A stretch of DNA of 42,369 bases, taken from assembly GCA_038234785.1 (NCBI GenBank), contig JBBQTC010000033.1, forward strand, positions 1 through 42,369. Reading direction: 5' to 3'. Of the stretch, positions 1-6,144 are shown one piece after another. The DNA comes from UBA668 sp038234785 (GTDB lineage Bacteria; Actinomycetota; Acidimicrobiia; Acidimicrobiales; Ilumatobacteraceae). The notes under the pieces were generated by a model. That model did no database searches. It had not been told where the DNA came from and saw nothing but the letters and a program-made list of their open reading frames with translations. How positions within the stretch are numbered: position 1 is the first letter of the stretch; every line of letters begins with the position of its first letter. The position numbers were made by a program, and so were the translations under genes.

Positions 1-129
1 GACCTGTCCGTGCACACCCAAGACGAACTCGACGAGATCGCCGCCCTCTTGAACGGGCGCCCCCGCAAAACCCTCATGTGGGATACTCCAGCCGAACGAT
101 TCGCAGAGCTTGTCGCGGCCACCGCTTGA
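1..129 (+). CDS. IS30-family transposase, C-terminal end (5' truncated by window edge)
   Basis: Frame 1 is open from the first base and ends with TGA at 127-129, giving 42 residues. The segment LNGRPRKTLMWDTPAERFAE matches the well-known C-terminal signature of IS30-type DDE transposases (LNxRPRKTLxWxTPAE). The catalytic core would lie left of the window, so whether the gene is intact cannot be judged. The 112 bases between its stop and the acyl-CoA dehydrogenase stop at 242 should contain the right terminal inverted repeat of the element, but with only one end visible it cannot be delimited. This is the only transposase trace seen in the window. Confidence 0.8.
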   Translation, partial: DLSVHTQDELDEIAALLNGRPRKTLMWDTPAERFAELVAATA

Positions 130-241
130 ATTCGCCGGGAAAATCTCTGCCCAGATGCGGCCGCTCCGGGTTCAGTCGCCGGAGTCCAGGGGCGAGCCTC
201 GAACCAAACAACGCAAAGCAACACCAGATGGACAGAAACCG

Positions 242-1399
242 CTAGCTGAACAGCTTCTTGGCGATCACCATGCGCTGAATCTGGTTGGTGCCTTCGTAGA
301 TCTGGGTGATCTTCGCGTCACGCATCATCCGCTCGACGGGGAACTCACTGGTGAAGCCGTAGCCACCGAGGAACTGCACGCAGTCGGTCGTGACCTGCAT
401 GGCCACATCGCTGGCGAAGCACTTGGCCATCGCCCCCGCCATCGACAGCTCTCCACGGGGATCGCCCTCGTCGGCGATCGCGCAGGCTCGGTACACGAGC
501 CCCCGCGCAGCCTCGATCCGCATCGCACAGTCCGCCGCCATCCACTGCAAGCCCTGATTGTCCGAGAGCGGCCGCCCGAAGGTCCGCCGATCCTTCATGT
601 AGCCGACGGAGTAGTCCAGAGCGCCCTGCGCCACGCCGACCGCCTGCGCGCCGATGGTCGGTCGGCTGCGGTCGAGGGTGTGCATCGCGATCGGGAAACC
701 CTCGCCGACCTCGCCGATCCGGTTGCGATCGGGAACCCGAACCCCGTCGAGACGGATCACTCCGGTCGGCGAGCCCTTGATGCCGAGCTTGTGCTCGAGC
801 TTGTCGATCTGCACACCCCACTCGGCCTCCACGAGGAACGCCGTGATGCCCTTGTGACGATCGTCGGAGGTGCGGGCGAACACGGTGTAGAGATCGCTGA
901 TGCCGGCGTTGGTGATCCAGCACTTCGTCCCCGAGATCACCCAGTCGTCACCGTCGCGATGGGCCTTCGTCGTCATCGAGGCGACGTCGCTGCCCGCATC
1001 AGGTTCGCTCAGCGCATAACTGCACTGGCTCTCGCCGCTGCAGATCCGAGGAATGTAGGTCGACTTCAGCTCGTGACTGCCGAAGTTGATGACCGGCAGC
1101 ATGCCCAACTTGGAGATGAGGAACGACAGGCTCGTCGAGACGCAGACCCGAGAGATCTCCTCGGCCACGATCGCCTGATCGACGATCGATGCACCGGCGC
1201 CCCCGTACTCGACCGGGTAGCTCAACGAGGTGAGCTCCATCGACTTCAGCGCTTCGAAGTTCTCCCAGGAGAACTCGGCGTTGCGATCGACCTCGGCCGC
1301 GTTCGGTGCGATCTTGTCCTCGCAGAACTGGCGCATGACCCTGCGGAACTCGTGCTGCTCCTCGGTGAGGGTGATGGGCTGCGCGCCGCCGCCGCTCAC
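242..1399 (-). CDS. acyl-CoA dehydrogenase
   Basis: A 385-residue flavoprotein of the acyl-CoA dehydrogenase family, which introduces an alpha,beta double bond into an acyl-CoA and passes electrons to ETF. The length is typical. The FAD/substrate signature YALSEPDAGSD lies at about residues 128-138. The C-terminal IYEGTNQIQ carries Glu369, which aligns with the catalytic base of short/medium-chain enzymes. The start is a GTG at 1399 whose bases overlap the TGA of the upstream gene (GTGA), so the two genes are translationally coupled. An open frame continues upstream of this GTG, but that part runs antiparallel in meaning to the preceding gene and lacks family similarity. The exact substrate is unknown. 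Co-transcription with cimA suggests a short branched-chain acyl-CoA, but this is inference. Confidence 0.92.
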   Translation of the reverse strand: MSGGGAQPITLTEEQHEFRRVMRQFCEDKIAPNAAEVDRNAEFSWENFEALKSMELTSLSYPVEYGGAGASIVDQAIVAEEISRVCVSTSLSFLISKLGMLPVINFGSHELKSTYIPRICSGESQCSYALSEPDAGSDVASMTTKAHRDGDDWVISGTKCWITNAGISDLYTVFARTSDDRHKGITAFLVEAEWGVQIDKLEHKLGIKGSPTGVIRLDGVRVPDRNRIGEVGEGFPIAMHTLDRSRPTIGAQAVGVAQGALDYSVGYMKDRRTFGRPLSDNQGLQWMAADCAMRIEAARGLVYRACAIADEGDPRGELSMAGAMAKCFASDVAMQVTTDCVQFLGGYGFTSEFPVERMMRDAKITQIYEGTNQIQRMVIAKKLFS

Positions 1400-1917
1400 A
1401 GTCCGACGAGTTCCTGCCACTGGGCGGGGAATGCCGCGGCGACCTGCGCCGGGGTCATCCGGAGCGTGGCCGCGGGCACCAGGTCGACGAGTCGCCGGGC
1501 CTCGGTGTAGTGCTGACCGTGTCCGAGGCCGGCGAACAACGGCAGTCGCGCGGCCACCAGCGCCGCAGGAGGTGCCGGGTCGAGGAACCCGAAGATCGTG
1601 AACGCGATGGTGAAGTCGTGGACGACGGGCGCCCGGCTGAACATCGACGCCCGGCGCAGACCCACTCCGATGCACCCCTTGAGCACGTCGCTCGCGTGCT
1701 CACCCGGCTGCAACTGAAGGCGGTCGGCGAAGCCGTTGGCGATCTTGATGCCGAAGCCCTGGTCGGGGCCCTGGTAGCCGAGCTGATCACCGCTGGGCTG
1801 GAAGCCATCGAGGTCACCGGGCCGGTTCGGAGTCCATGATTCGGGGACCACTTCGGGCGAGGAGTAGGCACGAGCATCGTCGAGCGCGGGTGTGGGAGCG
1901 AACTTCGGAGCAGCCAT
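1396..1917 (-). CDS. uncharacterised protein between cimA and acyl-CoA dehydrogenase
   Basis: A 173-residue protein starting at the ATG at 1917, 19 bases after the cimA stop, and overlapping the following acyl-CoA dehydrogenase by four bases. I do not recognise the family. The N-terminal third is polar and rich in Pro and Gly (around NRPGDLDGFQPSGDQLGYQG). The C-terminal two thirds look like a compact mostly helical domain with a hydrophobic patch around VVHDFTIAFTIFGFLDP. There is no signal peptide and no clear membrane segment or catalytic motif. Coupling to a flavin-dependent dehydrogenase suggests an accessory or partner protein. Upstream Met-initiated extension to 2094 is unlikely because it would overlap cimA by over 150 bases. 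Confidence 0.8.
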   Translation of the reverse strand: MAAPKFAPTPALDDARAYSSPEVVPESWTPNRPGDLDGFQPSGDQLGYQGPDQGFGIKIANGFADRLQLQPGEHASDVLKGCIGVGLRRASMFSRAPVVHDFTIAFTIFGFLDPAPPAALVAARLPLFAGLGHGQHYTEARRLVDLVPAATLRMTPAQVAAAFPAQWQELVGL

Positions 1918-1936
1918 AGCCCGCTCAGTCTGGCAT

Positions 1937-3547
1937 TCAGGCGGCCGCGTGCAACAGCCCGTACACGAGGCCCTCCTCCAGGGCACGCCACGACGCCTCG
2001 ATGATGTTGCTGCTGACGCCGATGGTGGTCCAGCTGCGCTCACCGTTGGTGAAGTCGATGAGGACCCGCGTGATGGCTCCGGTCGCCGTGGCACCGTCGA
2101 GGATCCGGACCTTGTAGTCCGTGAGGTGCACTCGATCGAGCTGCGGATACGCCTCGGCGAGCGAGGACCTCAGCGCGGTGTCGATCGCGTTCACCGGACC
2201 GTTGCCCTCCGCCGTGTGCACCTGACGGAGCTCGCCGACCCACGCTTTGACGGTGGCCTCTGTGGTGAACTCGCCGTTGGGGAGCTCGTCGGTGATGACC
2301 CGCATGCTCTCCACTCGGAAGAACTTCTGCTCCCACCCGGCAGCGCGGCGCATCAACAGTTCGAGCGACGCGTCGGCAGCCTCGAAGTGATAACCCTCGT
2401 GTTCGAGACGCTTGAGGTCGTCGATGACCTGGTTGACAGCGGGACCGTCCATCGGAAGACCGAGCTCGTCGGCCTTCATTTCGATCGTGGCCCGCCCGGC
2501 CATCTCGCTGACGACGAACCGGGTGCCGTTGCCGACGAGCTCCGGATCGACGTGCTCATAGGCGTCCTTGGCCCGCTTGATCGCGCTCACGTGCAACCCG
2601 GCCTTGTGGGCGAACGCGGACGAGCCGACGTACGGGGCCTGCGGATTGAGCGGGCGGTTGAGCACCTCGGCGACGTGGTTGCTCACCGCCGTGAGACGCT
2701 CGATGCGCCCCTCGGGCAGACAGGGCATCCCGAGCTTGATCTGCAGGTTGGGGATCACCGTGGTGAGGTTGCAGTTTCCCGTGCGTTCGCCAAGCCCGTT
2801 CAGCGTCCCCTGCACGTGTCGAGCGCCGGCCAGCACCGCCGCCATCGAGTTGGCGACCGCGCAGCCGGTGTCGTCGTGGCAATGGATCCCGATGATCGCG
2901 TCGCCGCCCACGTGACGGCGAACATCGGCCACGATCGCGGACACCTCGTGGGGCAGCGACCCGCCGTTGGTGTCGCAGAGCACGAGGTGGCTCGCACCCT
3001 TCACGACGGCAGCCTCGATCGCCCGCAGGCTGAACTCGGGGTTGCGCTTGTATCCGTCGAAGAAGTGCTCGAGGTCGACCATCACCATTCGCCCCGCCCC
3101 GTGCAGGAACTCGACGGAATCGGCGATCATCGCGGCGCCCTCGTCGAGCGTCGTCTGCAACGCCTCGAGCACGTGGTAATCCCAGCTCTTGGCGACGATG
3201 CAGACGGCGCTGGTGTTGGCATCGAGCAGGTTGCGCAGCGTGGCGTCGTCGTCGACCTTGCCACGCGGCCGCCGCGTGCTGCCGAACGCGACCATCGTCG
3301 ACGAGGTGAGGCGCAACTCGGTGGCGGCACGGGCGAAGAACTCCACGTCCTTCGGGTTGGCACCCGGCCAGCCGCCCTCGATGAAGTGCACACCGAGGTG
3401 ATCGAGCTGCTCGGCGATGCGCAGCTTGTCGTCGACCGTCGCCGACACGCCCTCCACCTGGAGTCCGTCGCGCAAGGTCGTGTCGAACACCTCGACCGGG
3501 TCGTGCCCGAGTCCGTGCTCGCCGAGTTCGTCCTGATTCGTGTTCAC
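1937..3547 (-). CDS. cimA: citramalate synthase
   Basis: A 536-residue member of the DRE-TIM metallolyase (HMGL-like) superfamily, class II citramalate synthase, condensing pyruvate with acetyl-CoA to make citramalate, the entry to threonine-independent isoleucine synthesis. The catalytic DTTLRDGLQ sits at residues 22-30. The metal-binding HxH is in GIHCHDDTGCAVANS, and the C-terminal third has the LeuA-dimer regulatory domain. The length is normal for the bacterial CimA group and the HFIEGGWPGANPKD segment is typical of it rather than of LeuA. The GTG start at 3547 is preceded by GGAAAGG. The longer start at 3607 would read through the terminator hairpin at 3577-3598 and is rejected. Expression is probably attenuated by the Ile-rich leader at 3630-3683. 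LeuC, LeuD and LeuB encoded nearby would complete the route to 2-oxobutyrate. Confidence 0.94.
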   Translation of the reverse strand: MNTNQDELGEHGLGHDPVEVFDTTLRDGLQVEGVSATVDDKLRIAEQLDHLGVHFIEGGWPGANPKDVEFFARAATELRLTSSTMVAFGSTRRPRGKVDDDATLRNLLDANTSAVCIVAKSWDYHVLEALQTTLDEGAAMIADSVEFLHGAGRMVMVDLEHFFDGYKRNPEFSLRAIEAAVVKGASHLVLCDTNGGSLPHEVSAIVADVRRHVGGDAIIGIHCHDDTGCAVANSMAAVLAGARHVQGTLNGLGERTGNCNLTTVIPNLQIKLGMPCLPEGRIERLTAVSNHVAEVLNRPLNPQAPYVGSSAFAHKAGLHVSAIKRAKDAYEHVDPELVGNGTRFVVSEMAGRATIEMKADELGLPMDGPAVNQVIDDLKRLEHEGYHFEAADASLELLMRRAAGWEQKFFRVESMRVITDELPNGEFTTEATVKAWVGELRQVHTAEGNGPVNAIDTALRSSLAEAYPQLDRVHLTDYKVRILDGATATGAITRVLIDFTNGERSWTTIGVSSNIIEASWRALEEGLVYGLLHAAA

Positions 3548-3576
3548 GTGGGGATCGCCTTTCCGGAGAAATGAAA

Positions 3577-3598
3577 GAGCCGCCCGAAGGGGCGGCTC
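3577..3598 (-). terminator. intrinsic terminator of the cimA attenuator
   Basis: Nine perfect base pairs (GAGCCGCCC with GGGCGGCTC) close a four-base loop. Read on the minus strand the arm is followed by TTTCATTTC, and the cimA ribosome-binding site comes only about 10 bases later. A strong hairpin with a U-rich tail between a leader ORF and the structural gene is the standard terminator arm of an amino-acid attenuator. The 5-base segment CTCGG at 3620-3624 (minus strand) could pair with CCGAG at the base of this hairpin to form the antiterminator. That pairing is inferred, not demonstrated. Confidence 0.75.
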
Positions 3599-3601
3599 GG
3601 A

Positions 3602-3630
3602 GCGCACATCGGCATGGGGCCGAGGTGCGC
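3602..3630 (-). promoter_or_regulatory. pause hairpin of the cimA attenuator
   Basis: Starting at the leader stop codon, GCGCAC pairs perfectly with GTGCGC (3625-3630 with 3602-3607), and an inner GCCG/CGGC stem closes a short loop. This is the expected position of the 1:2 stem, which forms when the leader is translated to its end. It precedes the terminator by only three bases. Confidence 0.6.
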
Positions 3631-3683
3631 TAGCAAATGATGATGATCGCAGATGCGAAAGGGAGGATGTCGCGCGACGTCAC
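3630..3683 (-). CDS. isoleucine-rich leader peptide of cimA
   Basis: A GTG-initiated ORF reads MTSRDILPFASAIIIIC then TAG. It has four consecutive Ile codons (ATC ATC ATC ATT) immediately before the final Cys and stop, then the pause hairpin and terminator. Ribosome stalling at the Ile run under isoleucine starvation should favour the antiterminator and allow cimA transcription. The GTG at 3683 is preferred because it lies seven bases after a good -10 box, consistent with leaderless translation exactly as for the leuA leader at 25912. An in-frame ATG at 3692, with a weak GCAGG upstream, would add three residues but overlaps the -10 box. Isoleucine is the end product of the citramalate route, so the codon run fits the regulated gene. 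Confidence 0.78.
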   Translation of the reverse strand: MTSRDILPFASAIIIIC

Positions 3684-3690
3684 GGGCGTC

Positions 3691-3719
3691 ATTCAACCTG
3701 CAAATCTCGGCCGCGTCAA
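3691..3719 (-). promoter_or_regulatory. promoter of the cimA leader
   Basis: On the minus strand a TTGACG -35 box (3714-3719) is separated by 17 bases from a TTGAAT -10 box (3691-3696). The expected start point falls at or next to the GTG of the leader at 3683, so the transcript would be leaderless. The arrangement mirrors the leuA leader promoter at 25875-25903. Confidence 0.6.
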
Positions 3720-3824
3720 CGTGTTGCCTGTGCACAACCTGTGTGCGAACGGTGGATGAACAAGAAACTTCTGGGGGTAACCGGGTTTCTCTGTGGTTAA
3801 CCCTGTGAGTTCGAAAAAAGCCTC

Positions 3825-3853
3825 TTGACCTGGTGAAACGGCGGGTGCAGAGT
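3825..3853 (+). promoter_or_regulatory. strong-looking promoter with A-rich upstream element
   Basis: TTGACC at 3825-3830 and CAGAGT at 3848-3853 are separated by exactly 17 bases. The -10 closely resembles the CAGACT of the leuA leader promoter. An A-rich tract (TCGAAAAAAG, 3811-3820) just upstream resembles the UP elements of stable-RNA promoters. No plausible protein gene starts downstream, so it may drive a non-coding RNA. Confidence 0.45.
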
Positions 3854-4050
3854 GAGCTCCGTACCGGCAAGCGCAACGCCAACCGGAACCCGAGGAACGG
3901 TGCCGAGGAACCGAAGCAGCCAGCAATGGCGGTGGAGGGGAGTCGGAGGGCCAACCGGGTTCACGAGGTGGAAAGCGGTGTTGGTCGGAGGATGATCCTG
4001 ATCCGAGCTGCGAACCTTCGGGGGAGCCAGTGAGGGGCTGGGGAGGCCAG

Positions 4051-4163
4051 TCGGGCAACCGAGGACGCCGAGCCAGCGGTCGGGGCGTCGGAGCTGCCAG
4101 CCGGGCAACCGGAGGGCGGCGAAGCGCAACGGCTTCACGTCGGAGGACGAACCGGGCAACCGG
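4051..4163 (+). repeat. three GCAA-tetraloop hairpins at 50-base spacing
   Basis: The 12-mers at 4051-4062 (TCGGGCAACCGA), 4101-4112 and 4152-4163 (both CCGGGCAACCGG) are each a 4-bp stem closed by a GCAA tetraloop. Each is followed by a GAGG/GAGGG-like purine stretch. The first keeps its pairing although both arms differ from the other two (T..A instead of C..G), which suggests the structure rather than the sequence is conserved. Confidence 0.55.
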
Positions 4164-4183
4164 GGAAGACGAGGACAAAAGGG

Positions 4184-4217
4184 ATCGCCCGCCAGAGCGC
4201 AAGCTCTGACGGGCGAT
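4184..4217 (-). terminator. 34-base hairpin, terminator-like on the minus strand
   Basis: Eight pairs (ATCGCCCG/CGGGCGAT), one C-A mismatch, then six more pairs (CAGAGC/GCTCTG) close a GCAA loop. On the minus strand it is followed by CCCTTTTGTCC, a reasonable U-tract. On the plus strand there is no T-run, so there it would be an internal stem of the candidate RNA. No minus-strand gene ending here is recognised. Confidence 0.5.
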
Positions 4218-4286
4218 GACATTGGTCGAGCGGAAGGCTAACGCCCCAAGATCGATCGATGGTGGATCACCCTCCATCCCAGAAGT

Positions 4287-4344
4287 CGCCCCGGGCGGCG
4301 CGCAGGCCTCGGCCAGCAGCGCAGCCCGGGGCGCTTCGCTTTTT
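4287..4344 (+). terminator. intrinsic terminator with T5 tract
   Basis: CGCCCCGGGC (4287-4296) pairs perfectly with GCCCGGGGCG (4324-4333) around a 27-base GC-rich loop. CTTCGC then leads to a T5 run at 4340-4344. It would end transcripts from the promoter at 3825. An overlapping alternative pairing (GGGGC with GCCCC at 4346-4350) is also possible. Confidence 0.5.
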
Positions 4345-4415
4345 GGCCCCGCTGGGCCTTTGGCCCCGTGGCCCCGAGCGGTCGAGTCCCCGCTGACGGC
4401 CGGAGCGGTCGAGTC

Positions 4416-4448
4416 GTCGAGTCGAGTCGAGTCGAGTCGAGTCGAGTC
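4416..4448. repeat. GTCGA pentanucleotide microsatellite
   Basis: The unit GTCGA is repeated 6.6 times without interruption, with degenerate copies extending left to about 4407. It lies in gene-free DNA. A unit of five is incompatible with preservation of a coding frame across length changes. Confidence 0.9.
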
Positions 4449-4509
4449 CTCCCCGGGTCCCCCTCCAGTCCCCCTCCCCACCCATGGGCGCGGGACCATG
4501 TCACACACG

Positions 4510-4565
4510 CACCATTTCAGGCCCATGGGCGCGAAATGGTGTCACGAACGCCCATTTTCGCGCCC
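4510..4565. repeat. nested inverted repeats
   Basis: CACCATTTC (4510-4518) and GAAATGGTG (4533-4541) form a perfect 9-bp inverted repeat around the palindrome GCCCATGGGC (4521-4530). GGGCGCGAAATGG (4527-4539) can alternatively pair with the 15 bases at 4551-4565 with a single bulge. CCCATGGGCGCG occurs twice (from 4482 and 4522). The mutually exclusive pairings suggest a REP- or MITE-like element, or a regulatory structure ahead of the gene at 4694. Confidence 0.5.
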
Positions 4566-4693
4566 TTGGGTCCGCTGAGCGGCCAGCAGGAGCGGCCAGC
4601 ATGAGCGGCGGGCGGCATGGTTTCGCGCCTGATTAGGGTGAGTGGATGAGCCGGAGCCGGATGTCGCACGACGACGAGTCGGGGCGCTGAAGG

Positions 4694-5128
4694 ATGTCCT
4701 CACAGACACGCATGCTCGATCGGGCCGGTCGCCTCGCGGACGAGCCCGTGGTCGATGCGATCTTCATCGTCCGCCGCAAGCCGTGGCACTGGCCCGCCGT
4801 CGCCATCGGCACCGTCATCGGGTTCCTGATCGGATTCGGGGCCACGGGGCAACCCGGATTCTTCGCATTCGCGGGAGCGCTCGTCGGGTTCGGTCTGGGC
4901 ATGAACATCGGCACCGACTTCCGGTTCATCGCCCGGACCCCCACTCGCGTGCTCCTGCTCGACTCGAGCCGGGTCATCGCCAAGCCGACTCACCTCGTCG
5001 CTGCAGTCCAGCCCGACGCAGTCGTCGCCACTCCCCGCATCGTCTCGGCCGACCTCACCATCGACGGCGAACGCCACGTCATGGCCCGACACCAGATGCC
5101 GCGCCTGGAGCGGATGCTGGTCGCCTGA
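4694..5128 (+). CDS. small two-helix membrane protein of unknown function
   Basis: A 144-residue protein. About 30 soluble N-terminal residues are followed by two glycine-rich membrane segments (around AVAIGTVIGFLIGFGATG and FFAFAGALVGFGLGMNIG), then about 70 residues that look cytoplasmic (RTPTRVLLLDSSRVIAKP onward). The last part has the beta-rich pattern of small PH-like or GRAM-like domains, but I cannot assign it. The ATG at 4694 has GAAGG directly in front. An ATG at 4709 is an alternative. A short in-frame ORF, MSRSRMSHDDESGR (4646-4690), stops just upstream and may be a decayed or regulatory start. It converges with ilvE. Confidence 0.7.
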   Translation: MSSQTRMLDRAGRLADEPVVDAIFIVRRKPWHWPAVAIGTVIGFLIGFGATGQPGFFAFAGALVGFGLGMNIGTDFRFIARTPTRVLLLDSSRVIAKPTHLVAAVQPDAVVATPRIVSADLTIDGERHVMARHQMPRLERMLVA

Positions 5129-5153
5129 TCGAGCGGCGACGACACCGACCGGG

Positions 5154-6071
5154 TCACACGGCCAGTTCGCACCAATCGGTGTAGCGCTCGTCCTGACCGC
5201 GCACGGCCGCGGCGTACACCTCGGCAATGGCCGTCGTGGCGGGTCCCGGGCACGGAACGACGCGATCGTCGACCGAATTCACCGAGCTCACTTCGGCCGC
5301 GGTGCCACACACGAAGATCTCGTCGGCGATGTACAGGTCGCTGCGGGCGATGTTGCCGACCTGCACGTCGAGGCCGAGATCCCGAGCGATGCGCGAGACC
5401 GAGCTCTGCGTGATGCCCTCCAGCGCGCCGGCCGACAGCGGCGGGGTGAACAGCGTGCCGTGGCGGGACACGAAGATGTTCTCGCCGGTGCACTCGGCGA
5501 CGAGTCCGTTGGGAGCGAGCATGATCGCCTCGTCGTACCCGGCGCGCAGCGCCTCCACCTTGGCGAGCGAGCTGTTCACGTAGTTGCCGACCGTCTTCGC
5601 CGCGGGCGGCATGGTGTTGTGGTCGTGACGGGTCCACGAGGAGATCTTCATCCGGACACCCTTGGCGACCGCGTCGTCGCCCAGGTAGGCGCCCCACGGC
5701 CAGCAGGCGATGGCGACGTCGACACGACACGGCAGGGTGTTCAGCCCCATCTCTCCGTAGCCGTAGTAAGCGATCGGACGGATGTAGCAACTCGGCAGCC
5801 CGGTACTGGCGACGGTGTCCTTCGTGGCCTGGACCAGCTCGTCGACCGTGTACGGGATCTCCATCCCCAGGATCTTCGCCGAGTCGTGCAAGCGAACGAT
5901 GTGGTCGGTGAGACGGAACACCGCCGGTCCGTCGGCGGTCTCGTAGGCCCGGATGCCCTCAAAAACACCCGTGCCGTAGTGCAGGGTGTGGGTGAGCACG
6001 TGGATCTGGGCCTTGTCCCAGTCGACGAGTTCCCCGTTCATCCAGATCTTGGGAGTGGTGGTGATCGGCAT
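5154..6071 (-). CDS. ilvE: branched-chain amino acid aminotransferase
   Basis: A 305-residue fold-type IV PLP enzyme that transaminates the 2-oxo acids of Leu, Ile and Val. The family signatures are present: HTLHYGTGVFEGIRAYE near residue 30, the PLP-lysine region KTVGNYVNS, and the ECTGENIFV motif near residue 195. The start at the ATG at 6071 has AAAGGG upstream. The longer frame to 6248 would run into leuB. It follows leuB by 73 bases on the same strand, so leuB and ilvE probably share a transcript. The length is that of the shorter IlvE group rather than the 360-aa group common in mycobacteria. Confidence 0.94.
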   Translation of the reverse strand: MPITTTPKIWMNGELVDWDKAQIHVLTHTLHYGTGVFEGIRAYETADGPAVFRLTDHIVRLHDSAKILGMEIPYTVDELVQATKDTVASTGLPSCYIRPIAYYGYGEMGLNTLPCRVDVAIACWPWGAYLGDDAVAKGVRMKISSWTRHDHNTMPPAAKTVGNYVNSSLAKVEALRAGYDEAIMLAPNGLVAECTGENIFVSRHGTLFTPPLSAGALEGITQSSVSRIARDLGLDVQVGNIARSDLYIADEIFVCGTAAEVSSVNSVDDRVVPCPGPATTAIAEVYAAAVRGQDERYTDWCELAV

Positions 6072-6144
6072 CAGTGCCCTTTCGAGAGGTCGACGAACTG
6101 TAATGGCGCGGCGCAGACGGCTCCGGAGCCGAGGTTCGAAGGGA

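Larger units (their letters stand above)
3860..4344 (+). ncRNA. candidate structured non-coding RNA (unknown class)
   Basis: About 485 bases lie between the promoter at 3825-3853 and a hairpin plus T5 tract ending at 4344, with no convincing protein gene. The purine-rich motif CCGAGGA/TCGGAGG recurs many times. Three CCGG-GCAA-CCGG-type tetraloop hairpins are spaced about 50 bases apart, and a 34-base near-perfect hairpin sits at 4184-4217. I looked for the conserved cores of RNase P RNA, tmRNA, SRP RNA and 16S/23S rRNA and saw none. The open frames here (66 aa on plus, 141 aa on minus) have no start signals or domain character and look fortuitous. Alternatives are a decayed rRNA leader or a transcribed spacer. 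Confidence is low because no homologues can be compared. Confidence 0.3.

Noticed and set aside
110..1510. 466-residue open frame on the plus strand opposite the acyl-CoA dehydrogenase
   Set aside because: It is an antisense frame produced by GC-rich codon bias. The minus-strand product has a complete family signature, and this one has none.
1892..3574. 560-residue open frame on the plus strand opposite cimA
   Set aside because: Composition is Arg/His/Gly/Val-rich with no domain, a typical shadow of a high-GC gene.
3690..3692. ATG as start of the cimA leader peptide
   Set aside because: It overlaps the best -10 box. The GTG nine bases later has the spacing expected of a leaderless start. 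Kept only as an alternative.
3833..4033. 66-residue plus-strand frame after the promoter at 3825
   Set aside because: Its ATG lies between the -35 and -10 boxes, so it would not be in the transcript. The Arg/Asn/Glu-rich product has no domain.
4051..4163. Possible CRISPR array because of 50-base spacing
   Set aside because: Only 12 bases are shared between units, and the intervening parts are themselves partly similar. No cas genes are present.
3797..4222. 141-residue minus-strand frame in the gene-free region
   Set aside because: Low-complexity Pro/Leu/Arg composition, no ribosome-binding site, and it covers strong hairpins better explained as RNA structure.
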